From the NCBI GenBank assembly GCA_964251665.1, contig CAXUKO010000011.1:124001-188000 (forward strand): a DNA stretch of 64,000 nucleotides, given 5' to 3'. The notes under the pieces are model-generated. The model was not told the DNA's origin. It saw only the letters and a program-made list of their open reading frames with translations, and searched no databases. How positions within the stretch are numbered: the first letter of the stretch is position 1; each line of letters begins with the position of its first letter. The position numbers were made by a program, and so were the translations under genes. The stretch comes from JBBQLG01 sp964251665. GTDB taxonomy: Bacteria > Bacteroidota > Bacteroidia > Cytophagales > Spirosomataceae. This document shows, in pieces, positions 16,978 to 25,568 of the stretch.

Positions 16978-16989
16978 AACCAGAAAACG

Positions 16990-17970
16990 CTACCGGTTTA
17001 TGACGGTAAAGGTGAGTACGCCTTCGTACGATTTGGTACGTCCGGCCGATGCGTTCCTGTCGCGGGCGTAGATGCATAAGCGGCCCTGACCCCGTTGGGG
17101 AAGCGTAGCCTGAAGCTGATAAACTGAGCCCGAACGCTGAACACTGATTGGCAAAAAGGACGAAGCACCACTGTTAGTCGGCGTATACGAACACATCAGT
17201 TCGACGTTTTCGGGGTTGCGCAAAGTAAGGCTAATGGTTTCCTGCGCCCGAATCAGGCCATTTTTAGGGAAATCGTCACTGAAGCCAAGCCGGAAATAAG
17301 CGTCATAGATCTTAGGGTACCGGTCAAACTCTGCCTTCGACACCAGCGGACTTAGCAACTGCCACCGCGTATCGGCCGGGAAGTGCTGAGCCACGAACGC
17401 TTCGGGCGTTGTCAGAAAGTAAAAATCATTTATTTCGCCATTGTGAGCGGTGGTGCTGGCCCAGGTCGGATCGGCCAGATACCAGTCACCATCGAGTCGC
17501 ATGGCGTTCCATTCATGATCGATAGGGCCGGGGGCGCGACCCGCCTGCACGTCATAAATACGCGAATAGCCTTTTACACTCACTACCTCGACGCCTGCCT
17601 GCTGGAGCAGGCATTTATACAGCAGCGCAAACCCCGAACAGACGGCTCGCCGACTACGGAGCACGCGGTTAGCATACTCGGTTTCGGTGTTATAGTAGGG
17701 GTTGGCAGCAGCGGCATTATCGTACCGGATGTGGGTCATAATCCACGCGTAGATAGAGCGGGCTTTAGCCAGGTCACTGCGGGCCGGAGCGGTCAAATAC
17801 GCACTCAGGCTGTTCAGGCTGCGGGTGTAGCTATTGGGAGCGTTGCGGGCATAGGTATCGATAATGCTGTAATCGGTGGCGGTTCGGGTGGGAGCAAGGG
17901 CCGGGCTAAAACCGGAGCTAACAGAGCAAAGCAGGGCGGCAAGTAGTAACGGGAGGGCATTTTTTCGCAT
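16990..17970 (-). CDS. Exported transglutaminase-like protein
   Basis: A 326-residue protein with a signal-like N-terminus; start at ATG 17970 (MRKNALPLLL) preferred over 17988. The transglutaminase triad is visible: C111 in RAVCSGFA, H152 in DHEWNAM and D167 in LADPTW. Residues 60-180 are the catalytic domain. The C-terminal third (about residues 210-326) is beta-rich and may be an Ig-like domain. Such proteins act as periplasmic proteases or cross-linking enzymes. It is divergent from the PPC-domain gene with 33 bp between starts. Confidence 0.85.
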   Translation of the reverse strand: MRKNALPLLLAALLCSVSSGFSPALAPTRTATDYSIIDTYARNAPNSYTRSLNSLSAYLTAPARSDLAKARSIYAWIMTHIRYDNAAAANPYYNTETEYANRVLRSRRAVCSGFALLYKCLLQQAGVEVVSVKGYSRIYDVQAGRAPGPIDHEWNAMRLDGDWYLADPTWASTTAHNGEINDFYFLTTPEAFVAQHFPADTRWQLLSPLVSKAEFDRYPKIYDAYFRLGFSDDFPKNGLIRAQETISLTLRNPENVELMCSYTPTNSGASSFLPISVQRSGSVYQLQATLPQRGQGRLCIYARDRNASAGRTKSYEGVLTFTVINR

Positions 17971-18003
17971 AGCACAAATCAGTTTCACACCCTAAAAACA
18001 GCC

Positions 18004-18522
18004 ATGCGTCGCTTTTTATTGTTTACGTTTTACATACCATGTTGGGTCATGACTACCGCTCACGCACAATCCAATTCAGCCCCGCCGGGCGGTTCGCCCG
18101 TGGCCGTTTCAGCGGTTATGCACACGCTCTCATTCCGGCTCCAACCGGGACAGGACTTAAAGGATGAGATTGAGCGGGTTATAAAAAATCAGCGCATCGA
18201 AGCCGGTACCATGCTGACGTGTGTGGGCAGTTTGACGGACGTTGTGTTGCGGCTGGCCAATCAGGAAAATGGCACGACGTATCAGGGGCATTTTGAAATC
18301 GTATCGCTGGTTGGTACGCTATCGACCAACGGCAGCCACCTGCACCTGGCCGTTTCCGACTCCACGGGCCGGACGCTGGGCGGGCATTTGCTGGCGGGCT
18401 GTAAAATTTATACCACTGCCGAACTCGTCATTGGTGTAATGCCCGGCCTGACCTACACCCGAGAGCCTGATCCGACGTTTGGCTACAAGGAATTAGTCGT
18501 CAGGAAACGAACAAAGAAGTGA
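18004..18522 (+). CDS. PPC/DUF296-domain protein with signal peptide
   Basis: A 172-residue exported protein. The N-terminus (about residues 1-24) looks like a signal peptide. Residues 40-165 form a PPC (DUF296) domain: HTLSFRLQPGQDLKDEIERVI, GTMLTCVGSLTDVVLRLAN, GSHLHLAVSDSTGRTLGGHLLAGC and a final ELVVRKR. In bacteria the domain is usually cytoplasmic and associated with DNA-binding-like or nucleotide-related roles; a secreted copy is less usual. It is divergent from the transglutaminase gene. The function is unknown. Confidence 0.8.
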   Translation: MRRFLLFTFYIPCWVMTTAHAQSNSAPPGGSPVAVSAVMHTLSFRLQPGQDLKDEIERVIKNQRIEAGTMLTCVGSLTDVVLRLANQENGTTYQGHFEIVSLVGTLSTNGSHLHLAVSDSTGRTLGGHLLAGCKIYTTAELVIGVMPGLTYTREPDPTFGYKELVVRKRTKK

Positions 18523-18544
18523 TTTGCCTCGGGCTAAAACTGGA

Positions 18545-18573
18545 AAAGCCAATCCTGATGCAGGATTGGCTTT
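18545..18573. terminator. Bidirectional terminator
   Basis: AAAGCCAATCCTG pairs exactly with CAGGATTGGCTTT around a 3-nt loop, between two convergent genes. Confidence 0.85.
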
Positions 18574-18594
18574 CGTGGCTATCAATACTATGTA

Positions 18595-19137
18595 CTATAC
18601 CCGCTGTTTCCTGAGTTTTGGAAAACGAAATTGAAGCAGGGTATAAATGCCGAACAGCAGGCCGCTGAAGAAAAGGTCGCCGACCAGCCCGTTGAGCGCA
18701 AATGATTGTCCGTTGTAGAAAGCCAGTCCGGCCGCATAGCAGGTCATCAGCCCCTGAACAGTTTGGGGATAAAAAGATGATCCGTACCAAACGGCGAAGT
18801 TTGTAATCAGAAAGAAGAGCACCGACGAAAGTACCGACACCGTGGCAATGCGTCCTGCTGTTGGATTTTTCAGGGCATACACCCCCAGTAGCCATGTCAG
18901 GGCAAAACTAAGGTACACGGCACCCATCGACGAGTGAAAGCCAATCAGCGCATCGCTTAGTAACATGGCTGCCAGCGGAGCCGCCAGCCCCAGCCATTTA
19001 CGGTCGAATGTGGCTGCTCCGAACAAAGCCAACGCTGCGACAGGGGTAAAATTAGGCCAATGGGGTATGAGCCGGAACAGGGCTACTGCAAAAATAATCG
19101 ACAGCATCGTGGTCAGGCGAATATGAATTGGTTTCAT
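18595..19137 (-). CDS. DUF6580-like membrane protein, cob-linked
   Basis: A 180-residue membrane protein with about five to six hydrophobic segments; start at ATG 19137, just after the cobC stop (8-nt gap). It aligns with the second paralog at 51581-52168. Both share NxTPVxAxALFGxAxF, then KW, a PLxxxLxSDxLI segment, a FxVWxG segment and a C-terminal LLFG with LQxRxPxL. It lies last in a cobS-cobC set (minus strand), while the paralog lies in the btuB-cobU operon. Repeated linkage to corrinoid genes suggests an inner-membrane corrinoid or precursor permease or an ECF S-component-like protein; this is inference. Confidence 0.75.
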   Translation of the reverse strand: MKPIHIRLTTMLSIIFAVALFRLIPHWPNFTPVAALALFGAATFDRKWLGLAAPLAAMLLSDALIGFHSSMGAVYLSFALTWLLGVYALKNPTAGRIATVSVLSSVLFFLITNFAVWYGSSFYPQTVQGLMTCYAAGLAFYNGQSFALNGLVGDLFFSGLLFGIYTLLQFRFPKLRKQRV

Positions 19138-19144
19138 GCTATAA

Positions 19145-19729
19145 TTAACGGTTAACAAATTGAACGCTGTAAACGGGACCCTTCAGGGCAACTTTGCAAA
19201 GCGAGCCATAATCCAGATGGATGCGAAACGCATTCAGCAAAGGTAAGCCCAGGAATAGACACAGCCAAACCCGAATCGGGCCTCCGTGAGTTACCACAAA
19301 GATTGGGCCGGTGTCGGGCTGTCCGGCGAGGGGTACTAATTTCTCATCCCAGAACGCCCGGACCCGGTCGGCGAGTTCCTGAAAACTTTCGCCGTTGGGG
19401 GTGGGCAGATTCGCAAAGTCCGCCATCCAGGGATCAAGTTCGGCGCGGGGAATAGCTGCCCAGGGCCTGTTTTCCCAATCACCGAAGTGGAGTTCCAGCA
19501 GCCGGTCGTCGGTCTGAACGGTCGACTGACTATCGGCCGAAATAGCATCGGCCAGTTTCCGGCAGCGACTCAGTGGACTGGAGAAAATGAGGGCGGGATT
19601 AGCAGGTAACATGGCCCGGAGCCGGTCGCGCTGTTCCGGGTAATTGGTGGCCAGAGCTACATCCGTCTGCCCATAGGCAACACTCGTGCCTACGGCTACT
19701 TCGGTATGCCGAATGAGGTAAATTTCCAT
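19145..19729 (-). CDS. cobC: Alpha-ribazole phosphatase (CobC-like)
   Basis: A 194-residue histidine phosphatase. The N-terminal RHT motif carries the phospho-accepting His (residue 8). SSPLSRC, LLELHFGDWE and VTHGGPIRVWL complete the branch of the superfamily that includes CobC. Removes phosphate from alpha-ribazole phosphate or adenosylcobalamin phosphate in late B12 synthesis. The assignment rests on the family plus the neighbours: cobS upstream and a DUF6580 gene downstream. The length and the catalytic motifs are intact. Confidence 0.8.
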   Translation of the reverse strand: MEIYLIRHTEVAVGTSVAYGQTDVALATNYPEQRDRLRAMLPANPALIFSSPLSRCRKLADAISADSQSTVQTDDRLLELHFGDWENRPWAAIPRAELDPWMADFANLPTPNGESFQELADRVRAFWDEKLVPLAGQPDTGPIFVVTHGGPIRVWLCLFLGLPLLNAFRIHLDYGSLCKVALKGPVYSVQFVNR

Positions 19730-19750
19730 GAGGTTTTTGATTGGTTCATA

Positions 19751-19811
19751 GTTTGTCGTTCGCGGTTGGTAATGCGCCGGTACCGCTCAGACTGAACAAC
19801 AAACGACAAAC
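19751..19811. repeat. Inverted repeat between cobC and cobS
   Basis: GTTTGTCGTT at 19751-19760 pairs with AACGACAAAC at 19802-19811 across a 41-nt loop. It lies in the 88-bp gap between the cobS stop and the cobC start. Confidence 0.5.
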
Positions 19812-19817
19812 CATCAA

Positions 19818-20600
19818 CTAGTTGCTAACCCAGAGCAGCGATACGAATGACAGATAAACTACCCCCTCAGCCAGTTGTTGCGTAGCGCCGAGGCAATCGC
19901 CGGTGTACCCGCCGAGCCACTTGACAAACCAGCGCATCAATCGCCAGCGTACCAGAAGCAACGGAATCAGAAAGGTGAGGTATATCCACAGGCCGGTGCA
20001 GGCTGTCAGGACCAGCAAAGGTACCAGCCCAAATAGAGCCGCAACGGCTACCTGCCCGGTTGTAATGCCCTGGGCTATGGGTTTAGCCTTTGCGTCAGCA
20101 TCTTCGCGGGCGTAAGGCAGGGCGGCAATGATCGTGACGGCAACAAACCGGCTCAGACTATGGGCCGTTATGTATTGCAGGGCTATGGGCCAGCCGAACG
20201 GTTGGACAGTAAGCAGGTTTTTGAGCGCGAAAAATTTAACGGACAGCAGCAACCCCATCCCGACAACTCCATACGTACCCAGTCGGGAGTCTTTCATTAT
20301 GGTCAGGATCTGCGTTTTCGACCAGCCCCCGCCAAAACCATCGCACACATCGGCGAAGCCATCTTCGTGGAAAGCACCGGTAGCCCAAATCGTCGCGATC
20401 ATGCTGAACAGTACGGCTAATTCGGGTGGAAAAAGCCATTTGGCGAGCCAGAACGTGCCAACGCCAATGCCCCCGATAAGCCAGCCAATAAACGGAAAGA
20501 ACAGCGTAGAGCGGTTCAGCAAATCCGCCGAGTGGTCGATGTTTTTGGGCACCGGCAACCGGGTGTAAAACATCAGGGCAGTAAAGAACAGTTGGCGCAT
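19818..20600 (-). CDS. cobS: Adenosylcobinamide-GDP ribazoletransferase
   Basis: A 260-residue membrane enzyme that joins adenosylcobinamide-GDP to alpha-ribazole, the last or penultimate step of B12 assembly. The ORF extends upstream in a non-coding-like way; ATG 20600 (MRQLFFTALMFYTRLP) is the standard N-terminus of CobS. Several membrane segments follow. The acidic motif GAFHEDGFADVCDGFGGG (about residues 80-97) and the nearby KDSRLGTYG are characteristic. It is followed by cobC and the DUF6580 gene in the same direction. No cobalamin riboswitch is visible upstream. Confidence 0.9.
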   Translation of the reverse strand: MRQLFFTALMFYTRLPVPKNIDHSADLLNRSTLFFPFIGWLIGGIGVGTFWLAKWLFPPELAVLFSMIATIWATGAFHEDGFADVCDGFGGGWSKTQILTIMKDSRLGTYGVVGMGLLLSVKFFALKNLLTVQPFGWPIALQYITAHSLSRFVAVTIIAALPYAREDADAKAKPIAQGITTGQVAVAALFGLVPLLVLTACTGLWIYLTFLIPLLLVRWRLMRWFVKWLGGYTGDCLGATQQLAEGVVYLSFVSLLWVSN

Positions 20601-21051
20601 ATACTTAAATTTTGGTTTACTAAAGCTGCCTGCGCGAGGGTATCGGTGATCCGTACAAATCGGCTGACGACACGGTGTCGGGGACTCCGTAAAAAATGGG
20701 GGCAATCGGCGCGGTAGCTGAATACTGACCTACCCGTTGCCTAACCTCCGGCGAAGTCGCACCGTAAAAATTGGGAATATTGTTCAGATTCCTGGCAAAC
20801 GGTCGTTACGCTACCGTGCCCTTGGGCAAAACAGCCCTACCTCGGCGAGCCTTTTGCACGACCCCCGCAAGGGTTAGACATGAACAAGGTGTAGCTGATG
20901 ACGCTGTTAAACAAAATCGGAATGTACATCGTCTGCCGCGATTCCCGCCTTCTAAGCATTACTGCCTGTGATTCGGCTACAACTCCCGTAGATTCGCCTA
21001 CAGTCAATTTTTACGAACTACAGACCTTTGCCGTGAACAAAAAGCACTATC
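20601..21051. other. Intergenic region with a short open frame, no clear gene
   Basis: 450 bp between divergent genes. Minus-strand frame 20620-20805 is open for about 60 codons but has no ATG. It contains repeats of the type FYG (IPNFYG, PIFYG, LYG), which read like coding sequence. It may be the 3' remnant of a decayed gene or a very short gene with a non-standard start. I see no riboswitch and no clear promoter. Confidence 0.3.
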
Positions 21052-21945
21052 ATGAACATCGTCATCACCGGGTCGCTGGGCCACATTGGTAAGCCACTGA
21101 CCGACGAGCTGCTCCAGAAAGGACATCATGTGACGGTTATCAGCAGTACCCCACAAAAACAGGTCGCCATCGAAGCACTGGGAGCCACCGCAGCCATCGG
21201 TTCGGTTGAGGATGCCGCTTTCCTGACGGCTGCCTTCGCCGGGGCTGATGCCGTATTCTGCCTGATTCCGCCCAACTTTTCTCAATCCGATCAGGTTAGC
21301 TACTACAGCCGGATTGGCAACTGCTACGCTCAGGCTATTGAACAGGCAGGCGTGAAGCGGGTTGTCCATTTGAGCAGTTACGGCGCGCATCTGGCGGCAG
21401 GAACCGGCTTTATCGTCGGCTCGCACCAAGTCGAAAACCGGCTGAATGCCCTGCCGAACGTAATGCTTACCCACACCCGGCCCGGTTATTTTTATTACAA
21501 CCTCTACGGCTTTGTCGGCATGATTCAGGCTGCGGGTTTTATGGGAGCCAACTATGGCGGGGAGGATAAGCTGGTGCTGGTATCGCCGGTTGATATTGCC
21601 GCTGCGGTAGCGGACGAACTCCTGACGGTCAGAAGCAACCGGCACGTACGCTACGTAGCCAGCGACGACCGGACATGCAATGAGGTGGCGCAGGTGCTGG
21701 GCGGGGCCATCGGAAAACCGGAATTGACCTGGGCTGTGATCAGCAGCGAACAGATGCAGCAGGGGCTGGAAGCCAACGGCGTACCGGCTGGTGCTGCCGC
21801 AGCCTTAGTTGAACTGGGGTCGGCTACGCATAGCGGCCTGTTACGGGAAGATTACGACCGCCACCAACCCGTTTTAGGTACTGTAAAACTGGACGAATTT
21901 GCCTCCGAATTTGCCGCCAGGTTTACCCGGCAACAAGCGCATTAA
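21052..21945 (+). CDS. NmrA-like NAD(P)-binding protein
   Basis: A 297-residue atypical SDR. The N-terminal Rossmann motif ITGSLGHIGKPL, a VFCLIPPN segment, HLSSYGAHL and TRPGYFYYNLYGF follow the NmrA/HSCARG/azoreductase group, which lacks the classical Tyr-Lys pair. Such proteins sense or use NAD(P)H and some are quinone or azo reductases. It is three nucleotides upstream of the AraC-family gene, so the two form an operon. Specific substrate is unknown. Confidence 0.85.
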   Translation: MNIVITGSLGHIGKPLTDELLQKGHHVTVISSTPQKQVAIEALGATAAIGSVEDAAFLTAAFAGADAVFCLIPPNFSQSDQVSYYSRIGNCYAQAIEQAGVKRVVHLSSYGAHLAAGTGFIVGSHQVENRLNALPNVMLTHTRPGYFYYNLYGFVGMIQAAGFMGANYGGEDKLVLVSPVDIAAAVADELLTVRSNRHVRYVASDDRTCNEVAQVLGGAIGKPELTWAVISSEQMQQGLEANGVPAGAAAALVELGSATHSGLLREDYDRHQPVLGTVKLDEFASEFAARFTRQQAH

Positions 21946-21948
21946 TCT

Positions 21949-22863
21949 ATGGCTGACCTCCAAACGCACCGAATCAACACTATCACCGAATACCACCGGG
22001 TGAGAAACCTGCCCCCACCCGAACATCCGCTGATTAGTGTCATCAACGTCGCTGACATTGCATCCCTGGGCCAACCTACAAGCTGGGTGCTTGATTTTTA
22101 CTCCATTGCCCTGAAACGCAACCTTGGGGCAACATTTAAGTACGGACAGCAGCAGTACGATTTCGACGAAGGTATTTTGTTTTTTATGGCGCCCGGTCAG
22201 GTGTTCAGCATTGAGCCATCGGGTGATCCGGCCCCGCAGGTGTCCGGGTGGATCGTATTGGTTCATCCTGATTTTCTGTGGCATACGCACCTGGCCACGC
22301 AGATCAGGCGGTACGATTATTTTGGCTATGCGGTGCACGAAGCCCTGTTCTTATCCGACAAGGAGGAGCGAATACTGATGGATATTATCGGGCAGATTCA
22401 GCAGGAGCATCAGGCCAACATCGACTCGTTTAGCCAGAATATCATTATTGCCCAACTGGAAGTACTGCTTAACTACGCCGAACGGTTTTACCAGCGGCAG
22501 TTTATCACGCGCCGGATCGCCAACCACACACTACTGGACCGGGTAGAGGCTGTACTGATGGCTTATTTCAACGACGATGCGCTGATTCAGAACGGCTTAC
22601 CGACGGTTCAGTATGTAGCCGACCAACTAAATGTATCGCCCAACTACCTGAGTGGCCTGCTGAAAACGCATACCGGCCAGAGTACGCAACAGCACATTCA
22701 TGACAAACTCATCGAGCGGGCGAAAGAAAAGCTATCGACCACCGATTTGACGGTGGCTGAAATTGCCTACGCGCTGGGATTTGAACACGCGCAGTCGTTT
22801 AGCAAACTGTTCAAAAGCAAGACGAACTGCTCCCCGCTCGATTTTCGCCATTCCTTCAATTGA
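21949..22863 (+). CDS. AraC-family transcriptional regulator
   Basis: A 304-residue regulator. The C-terminal hundred residues carry the double helix-turn-helix: VQYVADQLNVSPNYLSGLLKTHTGQSTQQHI and TVAEIAYALGFEHAQSFSKLFKSKTNCSPLDF. The N-terminal half is a cupin-like sensing domain (YDFDEGILFFMAPGQVFSIEPS). It is next to an NmrA-like gene with a 3-nt gap, so it probably regulates this pair or a neighbouring oxidoreductase response. The ligand is unknown. Confidence 0.9.
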   Translation: MADLQTHRINTITEYHRVRNLPPPEHPLISVINVADIASLGQPTSWVLDFYSIALKRNLGATFKYGQQQYDFDEGILFFMAPGQVFSIEPSGDPAPQVSGWIVLVHPDFLWHTHLATQIRRYDYFGYAVHEALFLSDKEERILMDIIGQIQQEHQANIDSFSQNIIIAQLEVLLNYAERFYQRQFITRRIANHTLLDRVEAVLMAYFNDDALIQNGLPTVQYVADQLNVSPNYLSGLLKTHTGQSTQQHIHDKLIERAKEKLSTTDLTVAEIAYALGFEHAQSFSKLFKSKTNCSPLDFRHSFN

Positions 22864-23022
22864 TTCAGGGGGTAAACGAGCCGGAAAACCACCGGGTCGT
22901 GGTCGGCCATTAGCTGGCTACTCACCGGGATTTGTTTAACCGGTCCTGGATAAACGGAGCCGATTTTTACGCGGGCGACGTCAAACTGGGTCCTGTAAAA
23001 ATTCGCACAGCTATAAAATACG

Positions 23023-23472
23023 ATGGAAAATACTCTGATCGGGATGCCAGCCAAAAATTCGCAGGGCATCAACGGAAAAATGAAAGTCGGGCATGTCGGG
23101 CTTCGTACGACTGACTACGAAGGTACCATCCAGTGGTACACGGAGAAATTAGGATTTAGGGTGCTGAAAAAGTTTGCCGTGGGCGACTTGCACCTGGCTT
23201 TTCTCGCACCAGCTAATGACGACAATTTCTGGATAGAAGTGCTCAGCGGTGGTATTAAGGGTACGCCCCAGGACCCTGCCCAACCGATTGTCTCGGGCTT
23301 CCAGCATCTCTGCCTGGAGGTTGAAGACGTCGATGAAACAATAGCTACCCTGCGCGAAAGAGGGGTTAAAGTTAGCCGGGAACCGTTCAACGTACCGCCC
23401 ATTGGCAAGCGCTGCGGGTTCATCACTGACCTGTACGGCAACGTGATTGAGTTGATGGGGAACATCCGCTAA
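23023..23472 (+). CDS. VOC-family protein (glyoxalase/bleomycin-resistance type)
   Basis: A 149-residue protein; internal Met20 could also be the start. The VOC fold is visible from residue 20: KVGHVGLRTTDYEGTIQWYTEKLGFRV, then GFQHLCLEVEDVDETIATLRERGV and CGFITDLYGNVIELM, with His, Glu and possibly His metal ligands (H24, H93, E146 or so). Function in the family varies from glyoxalase to dioxygenase, and the substrate is not evident. It lies downstream of the AraC gene, on the same strand, with a 160-nt gap. Confidence 0.85.
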   Translation: MENTLIGMPAKNSQGINGKMKVGHVGLRTTDYEGTIQWYTEKLGFRVLKKFAVGDLHLAFLAPANDDNFWIEVLSGGIKGTPQDPAQPIVSGFQHLCLEVEDVDETIATLRERGVKVSREPFNVPPIGKRCGFITDLYGNVIELMGNIR

Positions 23473-23568
23473 CGGCGAACGAACTGGACCTGTTGGCTCC
23501 GCGCCCGCCTGCGCTCTGCCCTGACCCGCAGACCAGGTAGTCACGGATACAAAAAGGCCGTCCTATTG

Positions 23569-23616
23569 GCAAACAAATCAGGCTACGCATGAACATGCGT
23601 AGCCTGATTTGTTTGC
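23569..23616. terminator. Perfect 22-bp hairpin, bidirectional terminator
   Basis: Bases 23569-23590 pair exactly with 23595-23616 around GAAC. It separates the convergent VOC and cobT genes. Confidence 0.8.
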
Positions 23617-23632
23617 TGTATGACACTATTCA

Positions 23633-24688
23633 TTACTTATTGCTCACGCCCGCCGACTCAAACGAGGCCATGTCGTTCAGCATCGCTACGGCGGCCTGAA
23701 CAATGGGGTAGGCTAACGCGCAGCCGGTTCCTTCGCCCAGGCGGAGGTCAAGCTGGAGCAGGGGACTGGCATTCAGGGCCATCAGCATCAGGGAATGACC
23801 CGCTTCGTCGGACTGGTGACAGAATACGCAGTAAGCCAGTATGTTCGGCTCTATGGCCCGGGCGACCAGCAGCGCGGCCGTCGAAATGAACCCATCAACC
23901 AGAATCACCATCCGGTTTTCGGCGGCCTGCAGCATTCCTCCAACAATGGCCGCGATTTCCAGACCACCCATTGCTCCCAGAATGTCCAGCGGATGCGTCA
24001 GATCGGCATAACGCGCGGCTATTTCGGTCAGAATGGCCAGTTTATGGCGCAGCCGCTCATCATCAACGCCGGTACCCCGGCCAACACAGACTGACAGCGG
24101 ATGTCCCGTAAGGCGGTGCATGAGCAGCGACGCGGACGAGGTGTTGCCGATGCCCATTTCGCCAAAGCCAACTACAGTACAACCCCGGTGTGCCACGCCA
24201 TCCACGAGAATACGCCCGGCATCCATCGCGGCTTCGGTATCGTCGCGGCTCATGGCCGGTTCGTAGCGCATGTTCCGGGTGCCGGGCCGGATTTTGAATT
24301 TAACCAGCGTCGACGGACCACTCTCGAATGTACCCGTAACGCCCACATCACAGACGACAAGCTGGAGGCCGTTCTGCCTTGAAAAGATGTTAATAGCGGC
24401 TCCACCGGCCAGAAAATTAAGGACCATCTGATACGTTACTTCCGTCGGATAGGCACTCACGCCATCCTGCGCCAGCCCGTGGTCACCGGCAAATACGAGT
24501 ACGTGCGGGTTGGTCAGCACGGGCGTTTCGCTTTCCTGAATCAGGGCAATCTGGATGGCCAGCGTTTCGAGCTGTCCGAGGGCGCCGAGGGGCTTCGTTT
24601 TGGCATCGATTTTATGACGGATGGCCGGTTCGAGCGACCGGTCGAGGGGAGTAATGCGGGTAGAAGTGGTCGAAAACGCTGCTTTCAT
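23633..24688 (-). CDS. cobT: Nicotinate-nucleotide--dimethylbenzimidazole phosphoribosyltransferase
   Basis: A 351-residue enzyme that makes alpha-ribazole phosphate, the lower ligand precursor of B12, from nicotinate mononucleotide and dimethylbenzimidazole. The start at ATG 24688 gives the usual N-terminus; the longer ORF is non-coding in character. Motifs: KPLGALGQLE near residue 32, FAGDHGLAQDGVSAYP, a GEMGIGNTSSASLL glycine-rich loop and RLGEGTGCALAYP near the C-terminus, where the catalytic Glu lies. It is divergent from a DUF421 gene with 49 bp between starts. CAACTTTG close to the ATG might be a -7 element. Confidence 0.95.
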   Translation of the reverse strand: MKAAFSTTSTRITPLDRSLEPAIRHKIDAKTKPLGALGQLETLAIQIALIQESETPVLTNPHVLVFAGDHGLAQDGVSAYPTEVTYQMVLNFLAGGAAINIFSRQNGLQLVVCDVGVTGTFESGPSTLVKFKIRPGTRNMRYEPAMSRDDTEAAMDAGRILVDGVAHRGCTVVGFGEMGIGNTSSASLLMHRLTGHPLSVCVGRGTGVDDERLRHKLAILTEIAARYADLTHPLDILGAMGGLEIAAIVGGMLQAAENRMVILVDGFISTAALLVARAIEPNILAYCVFCHQSDEAGHSLMLMALNASPLLQLDLRLGEGTGCALAYPIVQAAVAMLNDMASFESAGVSNK

Positions 24689-24737
24689 GGAGCAAAGTTG
24701 CCACAATCGGGTTATACCCAAAAACGAAACGCGCATC

Positions 24738-25232
24738 ATGGATAAACTTTTTGATCTCGACTGGCACGGTATGCTCGTACCCACCAATTCGGTGCTGGAA
24801 ATCATACTGCGGGGTACCATCACCTACTGGTTCTGTTACGGCTACATTCGCTACTTTCGGCGCGGCCCGGGGCAGTTGAGTATCAGTGATTTATTGTTGA
24901 TTACACTCATCTCCGATGCTTCTCAGAACGCAATGGCCGGCGATTATAACTCCATCACCGAAGGGTTCGCGCTGGTGGGCACCCTGGTGTTCTGGGACTA
25001 TGCCATCGACTGGCTGGGCTACCGCAGCGTATTCTTCAATAAAATTGCCGGACCCGACCCCGTCCCCCTCGTACTGAATGGCGTTTTGCAGCGTCAGAAC
25101 ATGAAAAAAGAGATTATCTCTGAAGATGATTTGATGGGCTTACTGCGCGAAAATGGCGTCGATGACTACACCAACGTGAAGGCCTGCTATATCGAAGGGA
25201 GCGGCAACCTGAGTGTAATCGAGAAGAAATAA
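24738..25232 (+). CDS. DUF421 (YetF-like) membrane protein
   Basis: A 164-residue protein. Start at ATG 24738 (MDKLFDLDW) chosen; earlier codons overlap cobT promoter. Two to three N-terminal transmembrane segments (about residues 18-95) precede a soluble domain of the DUF421 type with PVPLVLNGVLQRQNMKKEIISEDDLMGLLRENGV. YetF-like proteins are widespread inner-membrane proteins of unclear role; the family's second half is thought to be a small beta domain. It is divergent from cobT, with no sign of an operon. Confidence 0.8.
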   Translation: MDKLFDLDWHGMLVPTNSVLEIILRGTITYWFCYGYIRYFRRGPGQLSISDLLLITLISDASQNAMAGDYNSITEGFALVGTLVFWDYAIDWLGYRSVFFNKIAGPDPVPLVLNGVLQRQNMKKEIISEDDLMGLLRENGVDDYTNVKACYIEGSGNLSVIEKK

Positions 25233-25568
25233 GGGTTTTGCAACAAAACGTCAGCGCACCTACAGGCCCGGTTGACGCGCTCCATCGGGTAGCCGTTCGG
25301 GAGTCACGCTAAGTAGCTGTTTGGCTTAAGAGTAAGCCCCGTTAGGGGCGGTATCTTTGTAAAAGAAATTGGAGAGTCAAGAGATATAGTTCCGCAGGAA
25401 CGGGACTGTGTACTACCACCTGGTTCGATCATAAAGGAGCATTTCACCGGTCTGTTGCGCATCAGGGGGCAATAATTCTAAACCGTGAAAGCGGGTTATA
25501 ACAAATCCCCGGCAGAAACCACCGGGGATTGTGTGCAATCGCAAACTAACCTAATGCCGTCGGTACGC
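25233..25568. other. Intergenic region with small hairpins
   Basis: Holds two short hairpins, GCCCC-GTTA-GGGGC (25336-25349) and GTTCC-GCA-GGAAC (25389-25401), the first followed by TATCTTTG (25352-25359). The pattern of small stem plus TATCTTTGTAAAAG resembles a dispersed intergenic element I have seen in Bacteroidota; that is a recollection, not a search result. No gene is evident. A terminator for the minus-strand gene lies at 25504-25530. Confidence 0.4.
25504..25530 (-). terminator. Terminator of the beta-helix protein gene
   Basis: AATCCCCGG pairs with CCGGGGATT around a short loop; on the minus strand the stem is followed by TTTGTT. Confidence 0.6.

Noticed and set aside
20601..20900. 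Cobalamin riboswitch upstream of cobS
   Set aside because: I looked for the B12 box, GCCACTG and the GTAGCTGTAAG core on the minus strand and found none.
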